Shown here: in pieces, positions 1 to 9,386 of the stretch
Position numbering within the stretch: position 1 is the first letter of the stretch
How the letters are laid out: each line of letters begins with the position of its first letter
DNA from: Promethearchaeota archaeon
GTDB lineage: Archaea; Asgardarchaeota; Lokiarchaeia; Sigyniarchaeales; SOKP01
DNA: 64,000 nucleotides
Assembly: GCA_019057795.1 (NCBI GenBank)
Contig: JAHLWS010000077.1
Coordinates: 1-64,000 of the forward strand
Direction of reading: 5' to 3'
The notes under the pieces: model-generated
What the model was told of the DNA's origin: nothing
The model's input: only the letters and a program-made list of their open reading frames with translations
The model's database searches: none
Program-made: the position numbers and the translations under genes

Positions 1-135
1 AAGCTCGGATATTATCCTTTTATGGCTTGTTCTTATTGTAATTTCACTACTTCCGCAAGATGGGCACGCTTTTGGTGCATATTGATCGGCAGAGATCTTC
101 ACGATTTCTTTTTTGACGCATCTACTAAAGTCCAT
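1..135 (-). CDS. Transposase-like zinc-ribbon N-terminus, cut by window edge
   Basis: An open minus-strand frame of 45 codons begins with ATG at 135 and runs off the left edge. An in-frame TAG a short way upstream shows that this is the N-terminal end. The peptide carries a CPSCGSS knuckle at residues 24-30 followed by a basic 'TSHKRIISEL' stretch. That layout resembles the N-terminal zinc-binding region of ISL3-like and related DDE transposases, where the zinc knuckle precedes the helix-turn-helix and catalytic core. No catalytic residues are visible because the rest lies outside the window, and no terminal inverted repeat could be seen. There is no clear ribosome binding site. The reading on the opposite strand (frame 1, open to 174) lacks recognisable motifs. 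Family assignment is an inference from a short stretch. Confidence 0.4.
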   Translation of the reverse strand, partial: MDFSRCVKKEIVKISADQYAPKACPSCGSSEITIRTSHKRIISEL

Positions 136-295
136 GAATTTAAAAGCGCCAAATTTTGTTATAATATGCTGTAATATCTACGTGATACCATTAAACGAAA
201 ACTTTTTTTTTTGCCCATCCATACACAAAGTATAGGAATTAATCCTTTTTGAATTAAATTATCTTTTTTCAAAATCTCAAAAATCGGTCTTAAAA

Positions 296-562
296 TTGGT
301 AAAAGGAACAGTAAAATGGTTTAATAGCCGAAAAGTCTATGGATTTATAACCTCTGAAGAGGGGGGCGATGTATTTGTTCATTACTCTGCATTGAAAGGA
401 GATAAGGACGAATATAAAACACTAAACGAGAATGATAAGGTTAAGTTCGATATTGTTCAAGGTCAAAAAGGATCACAAGCGAGCAAAGTTGGTATAATCA
501 AAAAAGCGCCTCGACAATATAAACCATATAATAAAGGCGGCAAAAGAAGGTCTCGCTTTTAA
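296..562 (+). CDS. Cold-shock domain protein (CspA-like)
   Basis: This 88-residue protein has the whole OB-fold cold-shock domain in residues 1-70: the opening G-T-V-K-W-F-N, an RNP1-like YGFITSEE and an RNP2-like DVFVHYSAL. Proteins of this family bind single-stranded RNA or DNA through these aromatic residues and melt RNA secondary structure. The C-terminus is a short basic tail (KKAPRQ...GGKRRSRF), longer and more positively charged than in the classic 66-70 residue bacterial proteins, which probably adds nucleic-acid affinity. The start codon is TTG at 296; the alignment with the usual M-x-x-G-x-V-K-W start supports it. Cold-shock proteins are uncommon in archaea, though known in some lineages, so acquisition from bacteria is plausible. 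The gene stands alone and is followed 44 bases later by a ChaC-like gene on the same strand. Confidence 0.93.
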   Translation: MVKGTVKWFNSRKVYGFITSEEGGDVFVHYSALKGDKDEYKTLNENDKVKFDIVQGQKGSQASKVGIIKKAPRQYKPYNKGGKRRSRF

Positions 563-606
563 TTTTTAAATTATAAATCTTTGATATTATTGTGAAGGAA
601 ACTTCT

Positions 607-1149
607 ATGTGGGTATTTGTTTATGGCTCATTAATGTGGGATGATTGGGCAACAAGATTTCAAGGAATCAATCGAGGTATAGCCAAATTAAAGGGGTATC
701 ATAGGGCCTTTAACAAAAAATCCATAAGTAATTGGGGTACAAGAGATGCTCCTTGTCCAACGTTGGGTCTTGAAGAGTCAAGTAATGAAGAATGCGTTGG
801 TCTTGTTTTTGAATTTAATGAAGATCAGAGGTATTCTGTGGAAGCCAAACTCAAGAAAAGGGAAGGACTTAGTTTCCAACTTAGCGAATTAGAAGTTGAA
901 TTAGAAAATGGTCAGAAAGTAACGGCTCTCACACCAGTAAACCAAACTAATAAATGGACTTATATTAAAGATACAGAATTAAATACACTAATCGATGCAG
1001 TAAAAAGTACAAGTGGAGAGAATGGAAGTTGCTTTGAGTATATTAAGAATCTTTTTATAATGTGCAAAAAATTGGAAATCCAAGATGAATATATTCAGAA
1101 AATGTGGAAATTAATAAATAAGGATGCTCAGAATCCTGAAGAAGTCTAA
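607..1149 (+). CDS. Gamma-glutamylcyclotransferase, ChaC-like
   Basis: The protein starts with the family's signature strand and loop, VFVYGSLMW (residues 3-11), which forms the substrate-binding YGSL motif of the gamma-glutamylcyclotransferase fold. A KREG motif near the middle supplies the expected catalytic glutamate. ChaC enzymes cleave the gamma-glutamyl unit of glutathione or other gamma-glutamyl amines, releasing 5-oxoproline; the substrate here is unknown, since archaea of this type may use other thiols. The ORF track starts at GTG 592, but an AAGGA element at 595-599 lies seven bases before ATG 607, and the domain starts right there, so 607 is preferred. The length (180 residues) fits the ChaC family. 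The C-terminal third is helical and less conserved. Confidence 0.85.
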   Translation: MWVFVYGSLMWDDWATRFQGINRGIAKLKGYHRAFNKKSISNWGTRDAPCPTLGLEESSNEECVGLVFEFNEDQRYSVEAKLKKREGLSFQLSELEVELENGQKVTALTPVNQTNKWTYIKDTELNTLIDAVKSTSGENGSCFEYIKNLFIMCKKLEIQDEYIQKMWKLINKDAQNPEEV

Positions 1150-1205
1150 GAATAAGAAGTTTTAAAAAATATTATAAAAATATAAAGGTGGACTTATTAC
1201 GCACA

Positions 1206-1367
1206 TCATTCCTCCTTTTTGAATAAGAATAAGCCTTTTTGACCTTCTTTCACATCAAAAATTATGGTTAATTCATCTTTGTGTTTCCAATTTAAACCTT
1301 TAGCCATACTTACGGGAATGGTGACGCTCCCAGACCCTCTTTCTTCATAAAAATAGTATTTCGTCTT
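1206..1367 (-). pseudogene. AbrB/SpoVT-type DNA-binding domain remnant
   Basis: On the minus strand a 53-codon frame encodes an AbrB-like swapped-hairpin domain: GSGSVTIPVSMAKGLNW followed by a KDELTIIFDVKEG strand and a phenylalanine-rich end. Such domains are usually DNA-binding antitoxins or transition-state regulators. The frame opens straight after a TAA stop and has no ATG, GTG or TTG in the right place, so the expected 'MPKTKYYFYEERG'-like start seems to be lost. It could still be translated from an unusual start codon. No toxin gene lies next to it. The rest of this 400-base gap between the ChaC-like and HNH genes shows nothing recognisable. Confidence 0.55.
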
Positions 1368-1551
1368 TTATCCTTCCATCTTTTTTATCCTTTAATGAAT
1401 TCTCTTAATAATACTTATAATAATTCTGATAATATAACTGATAAGAAAATTTTAATTTATATTCTATATAGCCATAACTCGTGCTAATGTCCAATTATAC
1501 CTAATCTTCATTATATTAATTGCCTCTTATTATGCCTCTTTCTAAATTACT

Positions 1552-2568
1552 TTAAAGAAAACCTTGATCAATATTTTTTTTTAGAATTTTTTTAATAAGT
1601 CGTTGAGTTATTGCCTTTTTCTTTTCTCCAGAGTGTAATTCTCTATGACAATTTGGACAAATTGCACATACGTTATTTATTTCATCGACTCCATCTTTAG
1701 CAAGTGGAATTAAATGATGTGTCTCAAGATAAGGTGTTTTATCGGCTCTTTGAAATGGTGCTAATTTATTACAACATTCACAATTACTCTTTGCTCTAAT
1801 TAAAGATAAAGCAGCAATTCTAGGATCTCGAAAATATTGCTTTACAAGTTGATATTTTTTTTTTTTGGAATATTTTTTCTCTTTTATACTCTGTAATAAT
1901 TTATCTTTTTCTAATGGCTGATCTTTTACTCTTTTCTCAAAATATTTTTCTGATTCTTCCAAAGTCTCATAAATTATAAAATCTTCAAAGTATTCTTTAG
2001 ATTTAACTGCAATCTTTCCAAGAAAACAATCTAATGTAGTTAAGTCTGTTCCAAGAAAATCTCTTAACTCGTAAAGTTTTTTATTAATAGCTATATAATC
2101 AGAACCCCAACTTCCAGTAATTACGGGGTTTTTACCCAACAAATATAGCGCTTTTTTAGATCGTTTGTTCCATACTCCATATTCTTTTGGATTATATACA
2201 TGAAGAATAGCGGTGGCTAACCCATTACTTATTCCTCTGACATGATATTTACCATGTAAGTAAACCATGTTATCAAATCTATCTTGAATATTGATCGATT
2301 CATCGAGCAAATATTTTAAGGATTCTTTTAATTTTTCCATGTCAGCTAAATACCATTTCTTTTGTCTTTCAAGTTTATCCCATGATTTATTATTTTTTGC
2401 AAAACTTTCAAAATCTTCTTTAGTTAACGAATCAATATTAACAAACATATCTCTTAGAGAATCATATGCCTCATATCTCTCTTCAACAATCTCTTTAGCA
2501 GTTTTTCCATTCCAAATATCCTTCAAATTCAAAAAATCTTCAAACAACCTTTTAATATCAATTTCCAT
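1552..2568 (-). CDS. HNH endonuclease domain protein
   Basis: The C-terminal quarter (about residues 255-315) holds a complete HNH nuclease module: a CECC zinc pair, the THHLIPLAKDG core with its catalytic histidine, an asparagine in DEINNV, and a second zinc pair in CPNCHRELH. This arrangement is typical of McrA-like and other restriction HNH enzymes that nick or cut DNA with one metal ion. The N-terminal 240 residues are mostly helical, with a YHVRGISNGLATAILHVYNP segment that may recognise modified DNA or a partner; I do not recognise that domain. The gene is monocistronic, with ATG at 2568. The context of HEPN and NYN nucleases suggests a defence role. Confidence 0.82.
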   Translation of the reverse strand: MEIDIKRLFEDFLNLKDIWNGKTAKEIVEERYEAYDSLRDMFVNIDSLTKEDFESFAKNNKSWDKLERQKKWYLADMEKLKESLKYLLDESINIQDRFDNMVYLHGKYHVRGISNGLATAILHVYNPKEYGVWNKRSKKALYLLGKNPVITGSWGSDYIAINKKLYELRDFLGTDLTTLDCFLGKIAVKSKEYFEDFIIYETLEESEKYFEKRVKDQPLEKDKLLQSIKEKKYSKKKKYQLVKQYFRDPRIAALSLIRAKSNCECCNKLAPFQRADKTPYLETHHLIPLAKDGVDEINNVCAICPNCHRELHSGEKKKAITQRLIKKILKKNIDQGFL

Positions 2569-2780
2569 ATAATTACCTCATATTTTGTCTTGCTATTCCT
2601 TTTTTCAATTAAAGGCTTGGCTTTAAAATAATTTTTCTATAATTTTATTCCATATTCTTAGATCTTTTAAGGGTTAAAGTTTAAAAATAATGATAAAAAT
2701 GTTTCTTGAAACTTCGAAACAAATTATTTTAAATATAAGCTAAACTATATTAAGAGTGTAAACTCAAAAAGTTGATCATT

Positions 2781-3203
2781 ATGATTGAAAAAGAAAGTTT
2801 TATATCTAAATCCATTCTACGTGAGAAAATTATTGTTGATTTAGCAAATATTTTATTTAGAGATCGTGATGATAAAGGAAATTTTAAGGTAAAAAATATT
2901 AGAAAAGTGTATAGCACCTTGCTCGAAGAGAATTATGATCCTTACCTAATATTAGATGCTCCGTTAAGACATTCAATGGATTTTAAACAAGAATATGAGG
3001 AACTTGTAGAAGATGGGATTGTCTATCAAGCACCTGCGGGTAGGAAAGCAGATAAATTTTTCTTAAAAATTGCTAAAGCTTTTAAATGCAAGTTCTTAAC
3101 AAATGATCTTTGTAAAGAATATTATGATGATTATGGAAAGGAGTGGATAAGGGAAAATAGAAAGACATTTATGTTTATAAATGGAGAATTAATACTTGAA
3201 TAA
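2781..3203 (+). CDS. NYN-domain ribonuclease, Zc3h12a-like
   Basis: About 140 residues form a single PIN/NYN-type domain. It shows a first acidic strand (IIVDLANILF), a second strand with aspartate (YDPYLILDAPLRHSMD), the G-x-K/R-A-D motif (PAGRKADKFFLKIA) and a last strand with FLTNDLCKEYYDDYG. The order of acidic residues matches Zc3h12a/N4BP1-type ribonucleases, which cut single-stranded RNA with magnesium. The ORF track begins at TTG 2772, but ATG 2781 is preferred because the leading MII is not needed by the fold. The next gene, a 1088-residue orphan, begins 41 bases downstream on the same strand with a GGAAGG element before it, so the two may be co-transcribed and act as nuclease plus large regulator. 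Confidence 0.8.
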   Translation: MIEKESFISKSILREKIIVDLANILFRDRDDKGNFKVKNIRKVYSTLLEENYDPYLILDAPLRHSMDFKQEYEELVEDGIVYQAPAGRKADKFFLKIAKAFKCKFLTNDLCKEYYDDYGKEWIRENRKTFMFINGELILE

Positions 3204-3244
3204 ATAGAAACCAAAAAGTAATATATAGAGGGAAGGTAAATAAT

Positions 3245-6200
3245 ATGGAAGGAATTTCTCACAATAAATATGACCCTATTAGACAGATTTTATTTTTTTT
3301 ATTTTCTATAGATGATATCTATAAAGATAAAGAAAAAATTATGGATAACGTCCAAGTATTAATTGATGAGGAAAAATTAGGAGATGAAATTAAAAGACAA
3401 TGGCATTATTTGTTAGGAAATAGTGAGGACTATAATGTTTTAGCTGAAAAATTCATTAAAAAAAGCTATACTACTTGGAGAAGAAAACTTGAAACTTTTC
3501 AAAATATTAAAAATGAAGAAGAGACCAAAAAATTCATAAAAGAAAATTTTCCTCTAAGTATGATGATACGATATGAAACAGGAGCTTTGTCTCGGAACGA
3601 AATTTTAAGATTTTTAGAGTTTAAAGAACCAAAGATTAAAGATTATTTTAACGGTCGTTATGGAAAATATCTAAATTTTCTAATTTATCAAAATAATTTA
3701 CTTCATATCAATTTACATTTAAAAATAAAAGAATATACAACAGGAACTTATGGTCTTCTTATTATTTGTTCATTTTGGATTGATGAGCCTGAATATTTTG
3801 ACACTTTAGATATAAATATTATCAATGAGAATTATAGCAGCTCTATTCTTTGCTATAAAGTTATAACCAAATTAATATCATTAAATTTTAAGAGGCTCTC
3901 CCTTTTTAATGCGCAAGAATATAGGGAAGAAAAATATTCTTCCAATATCAACAATGAATGGGTTAAATTCTTACCTCACTTTTTCATTACAACGGGTATT
4001 GAAATCATTAATGAAAATCCTCTATTTTTATTTGAAGATTTAGTGTCTAAACTTAATCAAGTAGAATTAGTTATAAATAAACATAGTAATACTCCTATAT
4101 TCAATCCTAATGAATGGTATAAAAGTCTTTCTCTTGAGGTCCAAACTTTTATAGAAAAAGGAAAAGAATTATTTTTGAAAATTGAAGAAAAGGAGCTAGA
4201 GCTAGAGAAAGAAAAAATTGAGGAAAAAGTAAAAGTAAATGAATATAAAGAAAATGACCTTATAATTGAAGATGTTGCTCTCCTTTTTAAGGATGCGCTA
4301 CAAAAAGATAGGAAAGATGAGAACATTATTAAAGATAATGAGGGATTTAGAACAATTAATAGCTTTTTTAAAGAGTATAAGAATAAACTAAAAGGAAGAT
4401 CAATACAGACAATTTATAATTATTTTAAGCAATGGGACTTGAATTATTATTTAGAATCAAGGGAAAGCACGCGGCAAGGAGGTGGTAAAGAGTATAGATA
4501 TAGGGAAGGTTTTATGACTCAGAAGATTTCTTCAGATAAACAATTAATTGAATCAACCGAACAAAAAGATGAGATTTTCCAGAAAGAGAAAATACAAATT
4601 CAGCAAGCACTAAATTATTATAATAATCAAAAATACGAAAACGCAAAAGCTCTTTTAATAAAAATTTCTAAAAATCCAAGTAAAGATTTATTTAACGATG
4701 ACCAGCTATATTATGGTGTATGGTATTATATTAGCCGTTGTTACCAAAAGCTAGAAGACTATACAAACGCTACTTCTTATTTTAAAAAAATCTATTCTAA
4801 GAAAAAAGATTTTATTAATGTTAATTTTCACTATATCGAAAGTAGTCTGGAGGCGGGGATGTACAGAGAAACTCTTCAAATTATTAATCATACTCTTAAC
4901 AACTTAAAGGATTTATTAAAAATATTCGATTTAACTAATTATTATATGATTTATGATGATTTAGAATTCATCATACGTTCAATAACATGGAAATATGACT
5001 CCATTAATGATGGTCTGAGACCTTATATAGAATACTTGGAAAACAATGATTTTAAGAAATCTATTATTGGAATCAATAAAACTAAACCAGATTTAAGAAT
5101 TCTCCGCAAACCTTTCGATGAAAAGGATTATACCATAATTTATCATAATCTTATGCTAACCGAGAAATTTTATGAGACTTTAATACGAATATGGTTCTTA
5201 AAGTCTGAGTGTTTTAGGAGATGTATAATTAAGAAATTTCTTAACCAAAATTTTGATAATCTTGACCAAATTTTTAGAGAGGTGATAATCTTTTTTAAAA
5301 AAATCCAACAATTAAATTTAAGGTCTAAATATCCTTTTATAGATATTTTAAGTTTTGTATACTATTATATTGGTCTAACAAAACTGTTTGATTTAATAGA
5401 TATCCAAAAAGAGTTAGAAGAGAATTTTCCAGAAGGGAAAGGTTTCCATTATTCTCCCGAATTTAGAAATCTTAAAAAATACAAAATTATTTATTACTAT
5501 CTTAATGCTGTGAATCAGTCTTTTAATTCTCCAAAAAATGTCTTTCGCTATGAAATTAAGAGTATACGGGAAAAAAAACCAATCTTGGTATCTTCGGAAA
5601 TTAAAGCTGAACTTTATTTCATAAAAATTTCTCTTCTCCAAAAATATGTGCTCGATGAATTACTTAATGAAGAAAGATCATTCCTACAAAGTATAAAGAA
5701 TAGTGACACAGAAGATATCCATGAAATTTATCGAAACTGGGATGATTTTCACTTTCCTTTCCACTCTTTTAGGAACTTGATATATTATAATGAACTTTTT
5801 TCTGAGTTTGAAGAAATATGCCATAAATACAACATTGAAATATATAAATTTTGGGTAAAAAGACTACAAAGCAGTCTTTTTGATAAACTAAAAGAAGTTA
5901 AAGAACTCCGTATAGAAGGTCGCACATATGCTCTAAACTGTATTTTTAAGATCTTATATTCAAAATATACCCAAAAAATTCATGAGTTTGAAGTTTTTAC
6001 TAAGGAGAAACCAGAAGATCTGAGTATAGAATATTTTATCTATGATTCTATAAAAACAGAGATTAATTCCATAAAACAAAAAAAAGTTGGTCAAATTAGA
6101 GCTAAACTTGACGTAGAGAATAAGCATCTTATAAAACATATACTCAGTTATATAAAAAAGCATGGTTTTTTTATTGGAGACAATTTAGATTTAGATTTTA

Positions 6201-6511
6201 GTCTATGGTTAGATTTTGAATTTCAATTTGAGGAGAATGTCGATATCTTAGAATTTTATTATAAAATTAATCTAACATATGAAAGAGTAAGATTTAAAGA
6301 ACATCTTGATATAATTCCACTCGCATTATTTCATGTAATTGATATGAATGCAGATGAATTATATATTCAAATATCGGATAAATTTAAGAAAGAATTCAAA
6401 ACTTATTTTCAAGAACAATTTCCAAAAGAATACCAAAATGAATTTTTTAAATTTACTCCTATGTTCATTCTAAAAAAAAATATGTTTAAAATAAAAATTA
6501 AAAAATTATAA
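3245..6511 (+). CDS. Large orphan helical protein with HTH and TPR-like segments
   Basis: I do not recognise this 1088-residue protein as a whole. The first 330 residues are helix-rich without a clear motif. A Glu/Lys-rich coiled-coil follows at roughly 300-345. Residues about 370-425 look like a helix-turn-helix (NSFFKEYKNKLKGRSIQTIYNYFKQW). Residues about 445-535 resemble tetratricopeptide repeats (YNNQKYENAKALLIK; YYISRCYQKLEDYTNATSYFKKIY). The C-terminal half is again helical, with many aromatic residues and no Walker or nuclease motif visible. No membrane segments are apparent. It follows the NYN RNase gene by 41 bases. Given its size and its nuclease neighbours, a sensor or scaffold role in defence is a guess only. 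Confidence 0.6.
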   Translation: MEGISHNKYDPIRQILFFLFSIDDIYKDKEKIMDNVQVLIDEEKLGDEIKRQWHYLLGNSEDYNVLAEKFIKKSYTTWRRKLETFQNIKNEEETKKFIKENFPLSMMIRYETGALSRNEILRFLEFKEPKIKDYFNGRYGKYLNFLIYQNNLLHINLHLKIKEYTTGTYGLLIICSFWIDEPEYFDTLDINIINENYSSSILCYKVITKLISLNFKRLSLFNAQEYREEKYSSNINNEWVKFLPHFFITTGIEIINENPLFLFEDLVSKLNQVELVINKHSNTPIFNPNEWYKSLSLEVQTFIEKGKELFLKIEEKELELEKEKIEEKVKVNEYKENDLIIEDVALLFKDALQKDRKDENIIKDNEGFRTINSFFKEYKNKLKGRSIQTIYNYFKQWDLNYYLESRESTRQGGGKEYRYREGFMTQKISSDKQLIESTEQKDEIFQKEKIQIQQALNYYNNQKYENAKALLIKISKNPSKDLFNDDQLYYGVWYYISRCYQKLEDYTNATSYFKKIYSKKKDFINVNFHYIESSLEAGMYRETLQIINHTLNNLKDLLKIFDLTNYYMIYDDLEFIIRSITWKYDSINDGLRPYIEYLENNDFKKSIIGINKTKPDLRILRKPFDEKDYTIIYHNLMLTEKFYETLIRIWFLKSECFRRCIIKKFLNQNFDNLDQIFREVIIFFKKIQQLNLRSKYPFIDILSFVYYYIGLTKLFDLIDIQKELEENFPEGKGFHYSPEFRNLKKYKIIYYYLNAVNQSFNSPKNVFRYEIKSIREKKPILVSSEIKAELYFIKISLLQKYVLDELLNEERSFLQSIKNSDTEDIHEIYRNWDDFHFPFHSFRNLIYYNELFSEFEEICHKYNIEIYKFWVKRLQSSLFDKLKEVKELRIEGRTYALNCIFKILYSKYTQKIHEFEVFTKEKPEDLSIEYFIYDSIKTEINSIKQKKVGQIRAKLDVENKHLIKHILSYIKKHGFFIGDNLDLDFSLWLDFEFQFEENVDILEFYYKINLTYERVRFKEHLDIIPLALFHVIDMNADELYIQISDKFKKEFKTYFQEQFPKEYQNEFFKFTPMFILKKNMFKIKIKKL

Positions 6512-6555
6512 CATTATTCTTGAAGATTTACCGTCTAAATATATATTTTTGCAGT

Positions 6556-6774
6556 CTGATTGCTAAGGTGGCAAGTGAAAATTTAAAAGATAAAGATATT
6601 GGCAAACAATTGATCGAAGATATTGCTAAGTATTCTGCCCATCCAGATTGTGAAACCCTTTATTGATTTATTTATGATCCTAATCATAATCAAATAAATC
6701 CAACGGGACTAATTAAAGATTTAATTAAAGAAGATCAAACTCCTAAGGTAAATATAATTATAAATCCAATATAG
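6556..6774 (+). pseudogene. DpnII/MboI-like nuclease C-terminal remnant
   Basis: A plus-strand frame reads through KQLIEDIAKYSAHPDCETLY, then one TGA stop, then FIYDPNHNQINPTGLIKDL and a final valine/isoleucine strand before TAG. The combination 'HPDC.TL...FIYDP.....NP.GL.KDL' is the well-known ending of a restriction-endonuclease-like family found in defence islands (REase DpnII/MboI type). Only the last ~70 residues remain, with no catalytic core, so this is a decayed fragment. It sits right after the large orphan gene. The stretch 6775-6916 that follows holds only A/T-rich sequence that probably contains the promoter of the next gene. Confidence 0.6.
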
Positions 6775-6916
6775 AAATCCTTTAATAGTATTAACAATAT
6801 CCAACTCTATTTTTCCCTATTATATTTGATAAAAATAAATTTTATTGTAACACCATAAAATTCTAATATTTTTATACATAAATCTGACTTATACTAAATT
6901 GTTAGGATGAAAATTT

Positions 6917-8386
6917 ATGGTCTTATCAGAAAAAATTAAGGAAACCTTATTAAAAGCTACAATAGAATCTATTCAGAATAGAAAGATCGAGGAAAATTTA
7001 TTTTCCACAAATACAGGCAAAATTCTGAGGAATGAAATTGAATCTATTAATAATATTTCAAAATATCAATGGAATTATAGGCTAAATCAAATTGATTCTC
7101 CTAGAGATTTATTGGAAGATTTTTTTTTTAAGAATTTTATTTTTAATATGAAAAATTTTGTCTCACAGAATATTAAAAAGAATTTTGAAAAGAATCCCTT
7201 ATTTTTAAATTATTATAATAAACAGTATGATATTTTAGAAGCTGAAATCCTTTTTAGTCCAACTTATGATTACACAATTTTAATTCCAACCTTTAATTTT
7301 ATAATGGATGATAATTTACTTCAACTTGAACTCGATTCTAATCATATAATTACGAATATAACAAGGGAAGAGGATACATATCAAAATAAGTATGGAATCA
7401 TAGATTTTAAAAAAATTCCAAGAAATTGGGAAAAATATTGGAATAATCCTCCATATGCAAGTTTTGAAATAAAATTTTCTCTTCCAAAACGTAAAAATTC
7501 AGAGCCTCCTTATGTTGGATTCATCCCTCCTGCTCCATTTAATTCAATCAGGTTCATTAATCCTGTTTTTGAGAAGGTTAAGAGTATTTTCGACTTTTTC
7601 TATTGTTTTAAAAGAGATCTTTTTAGTAGTTCTATTTTTACTTTTGGAGATAGATATTATGTTTTTCTACCACCTTTTTCTTCGAGTAATTTTGAAGACT
7701 ATTTAAGATCATATACTAATGGTGAATTCCCAGATCCATATAGAATTTTTGTATTAAAGAAACCCGAGGATATAAAATATTGGAAAAATAAATGGAATGC
7801 TAAATATAATAAATTTTATAATAATTATTTTACAGCCACTACTGGTTCAGAAGGATTTCGTATGTTCAAACGTGTTTTGGATGTTCTCCGTGTAATAAAT
7901 AAAATCGAATATATTGATTTAAGAAATTTTTTATTGATTTCCAGTTTTGAGGGTATTTTGTATTCAGAACATATTGCTGCAGATAAACTCAAATACCCCA
8001 AATATAATAAAAAGGGGCCACTCTCAGAAATATTTATTAAATTATCTGAAGAATTAAGAGAATTTTGGCAAAAGATATTCGTTAGCAAATATCCTATGAA
8101 TAAACCTCTAAGTTCATTTGAGACTAAAGATGATTTAAAAAAATTTATAATAAGTGCTTTTAATTATAGAAATAATATTGCTCATCCGGAGAAAGTAAAA
8201 AAAATTAAAATACAACCTTCTTACTTAAAACCTTCTAATCCATTAATTTCTGAGGAGGAAAGATTAGAATTTTTAATCAATCAATATTTTACTTATTTTT
8301 TATTATTTTTAATGAGGATTTGGATTAATAAAGAATTTAAATCGATTACACAATGGCACGATTATTTGAAAAACCTTTTTATTTAA
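6917..8386 (+). CDS. HEPN-type (Apea-like) protein
   Basis: Near the C-terminus the protein has the motif R-N-N-I-A-H (R418 to H423) in the helix context FIISAFNYRNNIAHPEKV. This is the R-x4-H signature of HEPN domains, many of which are metal-independent ribonucleases acting in toxin-antitoxin and abortive infection systems. The preceding ~75 residues (LLISSFEGILYSEH ...) fit the first helices of an Apea-like HEPN domain. The N-terminal 320 residues form an unrecognised alpha/beta region rich in aromatic residues. There is no antitoxin gene beside it, though a T-rich stretch just after the stop separates it from the convergent minus-strand gene. Nuclease activity is inferred from the motif and not certain. 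Confidence 0.7.
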   Translation: MVLSEKIKETLLKATIESIQNRKIEENLFSTNTGKILRNEIESINNISKYQWNYRLNQIDSPRDLLEDFFFKNFIFNMKNFVSQNIKKNFEKNPLFLNYYNKQYDILEAEILFSPTYDYTILIPTFNFIMDDNLLQLELDSNHIITNITREEDTYQNKYGIIDFKKIPRNWEKYWNNPPYASFEIKFSLPKRKNSEPPYVGFIPPAPFNSIRFINPVFEKVKSIFDFFYCFKRDLFSSSIFTFGDRYYVFLPPFSSSNFEDYLRSYTNGEFPDPYRIFVLKKPEDIKYWKNKWNAKYNKFYNNYFTATTGSEGFRMFKRVLDVLRVINKIEYIDLRNFLLISSFEGILYSEHIAADKLKYPKYNKKGPLSEIFIKLSEELREFWQKIFVSKYPMNKPLSSFETKDDLKKFIISAFNYRNNIAHPEKVKKIKIQPSYLKPSNPLISEEERLEFLINQYFTYFLLFLMRIWINKEFKSITQWHDYLKNLFI

Positions 8387-8408
8387 ACATTATTGAGGTT
8401 TTTTTTTA

Positions 8409-8921
8409 TCAAACTCCCTTTTCGGCTTTTATTTCTTCAATTTTATTCCTTATCAATGCCCTAATCAACTCGTCTCCATCAATATACCCTAAATTTGGAT
8501 TATTCTTAACATATTCGTCAATGAACTTGATATTTTCCCTATTTACTTTTAACACCACTTTTTTTTTGGGTTTTAGTAACATTTCTTGAATCATATCGTA
8601 ATAAGAAGAGCAATGATACTTAGTGAGGGTATTAAAGACTTCTTCTATAGAAATATAATTGATAGAAGGGTCTTCAAATCTTTTGACTTCAGGACCGAAA
8701 TAGAACAACAACGAGTTTGACGAGTCATAGATCTTTAATTTTTCGATTTTCTCATCAGTTACTTTAAAAGAAACCTGTGCAAAAACTTTTCTCTCGTTAG
8801 TTCCGATACCTGATACGTCAATTTTCGATTGAGAACCACCAATCTTTAGAATTGGTGCGTGTATGATTTTGTACATCTGCAAGTATTCGGAACATATTAC
8901 TTCTAGTTGTTTATCAACCAA
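8409..8921 (-). CDS. C-terminal half of an amber-split gene, PD-(D/E)xK-like
   Basis: The listed frame begins at TTG 8921, but the same frame continues upstream without any stop to 9083, reading through a coding-looking stretch (ELRKRTYFDYPLLNIKPIKQ). It is then separated from the upstream ORF 9084-9386 by just one TAG. The two are therefore most likely one 326-codon gene broken by a nonsense mutation. The visible motifs GGSQSKIDVSGIG and VFAQVSFK resemble the D...(E/Q)xK strands of a restriction-endonuclease fold of Mrr type. A basic tail (KPKKKVVLKVNREN) follows. If TAG is not read through, the half is probably silent, as it has no good ribosome binding site of its own. Confidence 0.55.
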   Translation of the reverse strand: MVDKQLEVICSEYLQMYKIIHAPILKIGGSQSKIDVSGIGTNERKVFAQVSFKVTDEKIEKLKIYDSSNSLLFYFGPEVKRFEDPSINYISIEEVFNTLTKYHCSSYYDMIQEMLLKPKKKVVLKVNRENIKFIDEYVKNNPNLGYIDGDELIRALIRNKIEEIKAEKGV

Positions 8922-9083
8922 ATAACGTAATTCTATAGGTAACCCCTTCTCCTTGTAAATATAATCTAATCCTTCATCAAGTATCCTCCACCTGCAAACC
9001 GTTTGCTTAATGGGTTTAATATTTAATAGTGGATAATCAAAATAGGTTCTTTTTCTTAATTCTATTACTTGAACCGATTTATA

Positions 9084-9386
9084 CTATTTGTCTTTAATTT
9101 TTTCTAGCTCAATTTTGGTACCTGCTTCAATTTTTCCAATATACAAACCTGTTTTGTCGATAGTCGAATAATCCAAAGCGATCAGGGCTCCATTTTGGCA
9201 GAACTCTTGTAAAGTTGTTAACGCTGATTTCCCAAATGTTTCATAATCCTCTGGATTTACGCTTTCTAAATTTTGAAAATGGATATTTTTATCAAATTGA
9301 TATAAAAAAAAGCCCTTGTTAATTTTCTTACTGAAATTTTGAAGGAATGCTCGTTGAACTGTATGATTTCTCTTTGTTTCATTCAT
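9084..9386 (-). CDS. N-terminal half of an amber-split gene, DUF4238-like start
   Basis: This 100-residue frame starts at ATG 9386 and ends in TAG at 9084-9086. Its opening, KRNHTVQRAFLQNFS, resembles the start of DUF4238 proteins (a 'xHxVpxxyLxxFs' pattern), and the following FFLYQFDKN strand fits as well. Directly after the TAG the same frame stays open for 224 more codons and joins the ORF at 8409-8921. Thus the complete protein would be about 325 residues with a DUF4238-like start and a nuclease-like end. It is read as a recently disrupted defence gene. Suppression of TAG is possible in principle, but many intact genes in this window end with TAG. Confidence 0.55.
   Translation of the reverse strand: MNETKRNHTVQRAFLQNFSKKINKGFFLYQFDKNIHFQNLESVNPEDYETFGKSALTTLQEFCQNGALIALDYSTIDKTGLYIGKIEAGTKIELEKIKDK

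Noticed and set aside
1-174. Plus-strand partial gene in frame 1 (KLGYYPFMACSYCNF)
   Set aside because: It is open but has no recognisable motif, whereas the minus strand shows a CPSCG zinc knuckle typical of transposase N-termini.
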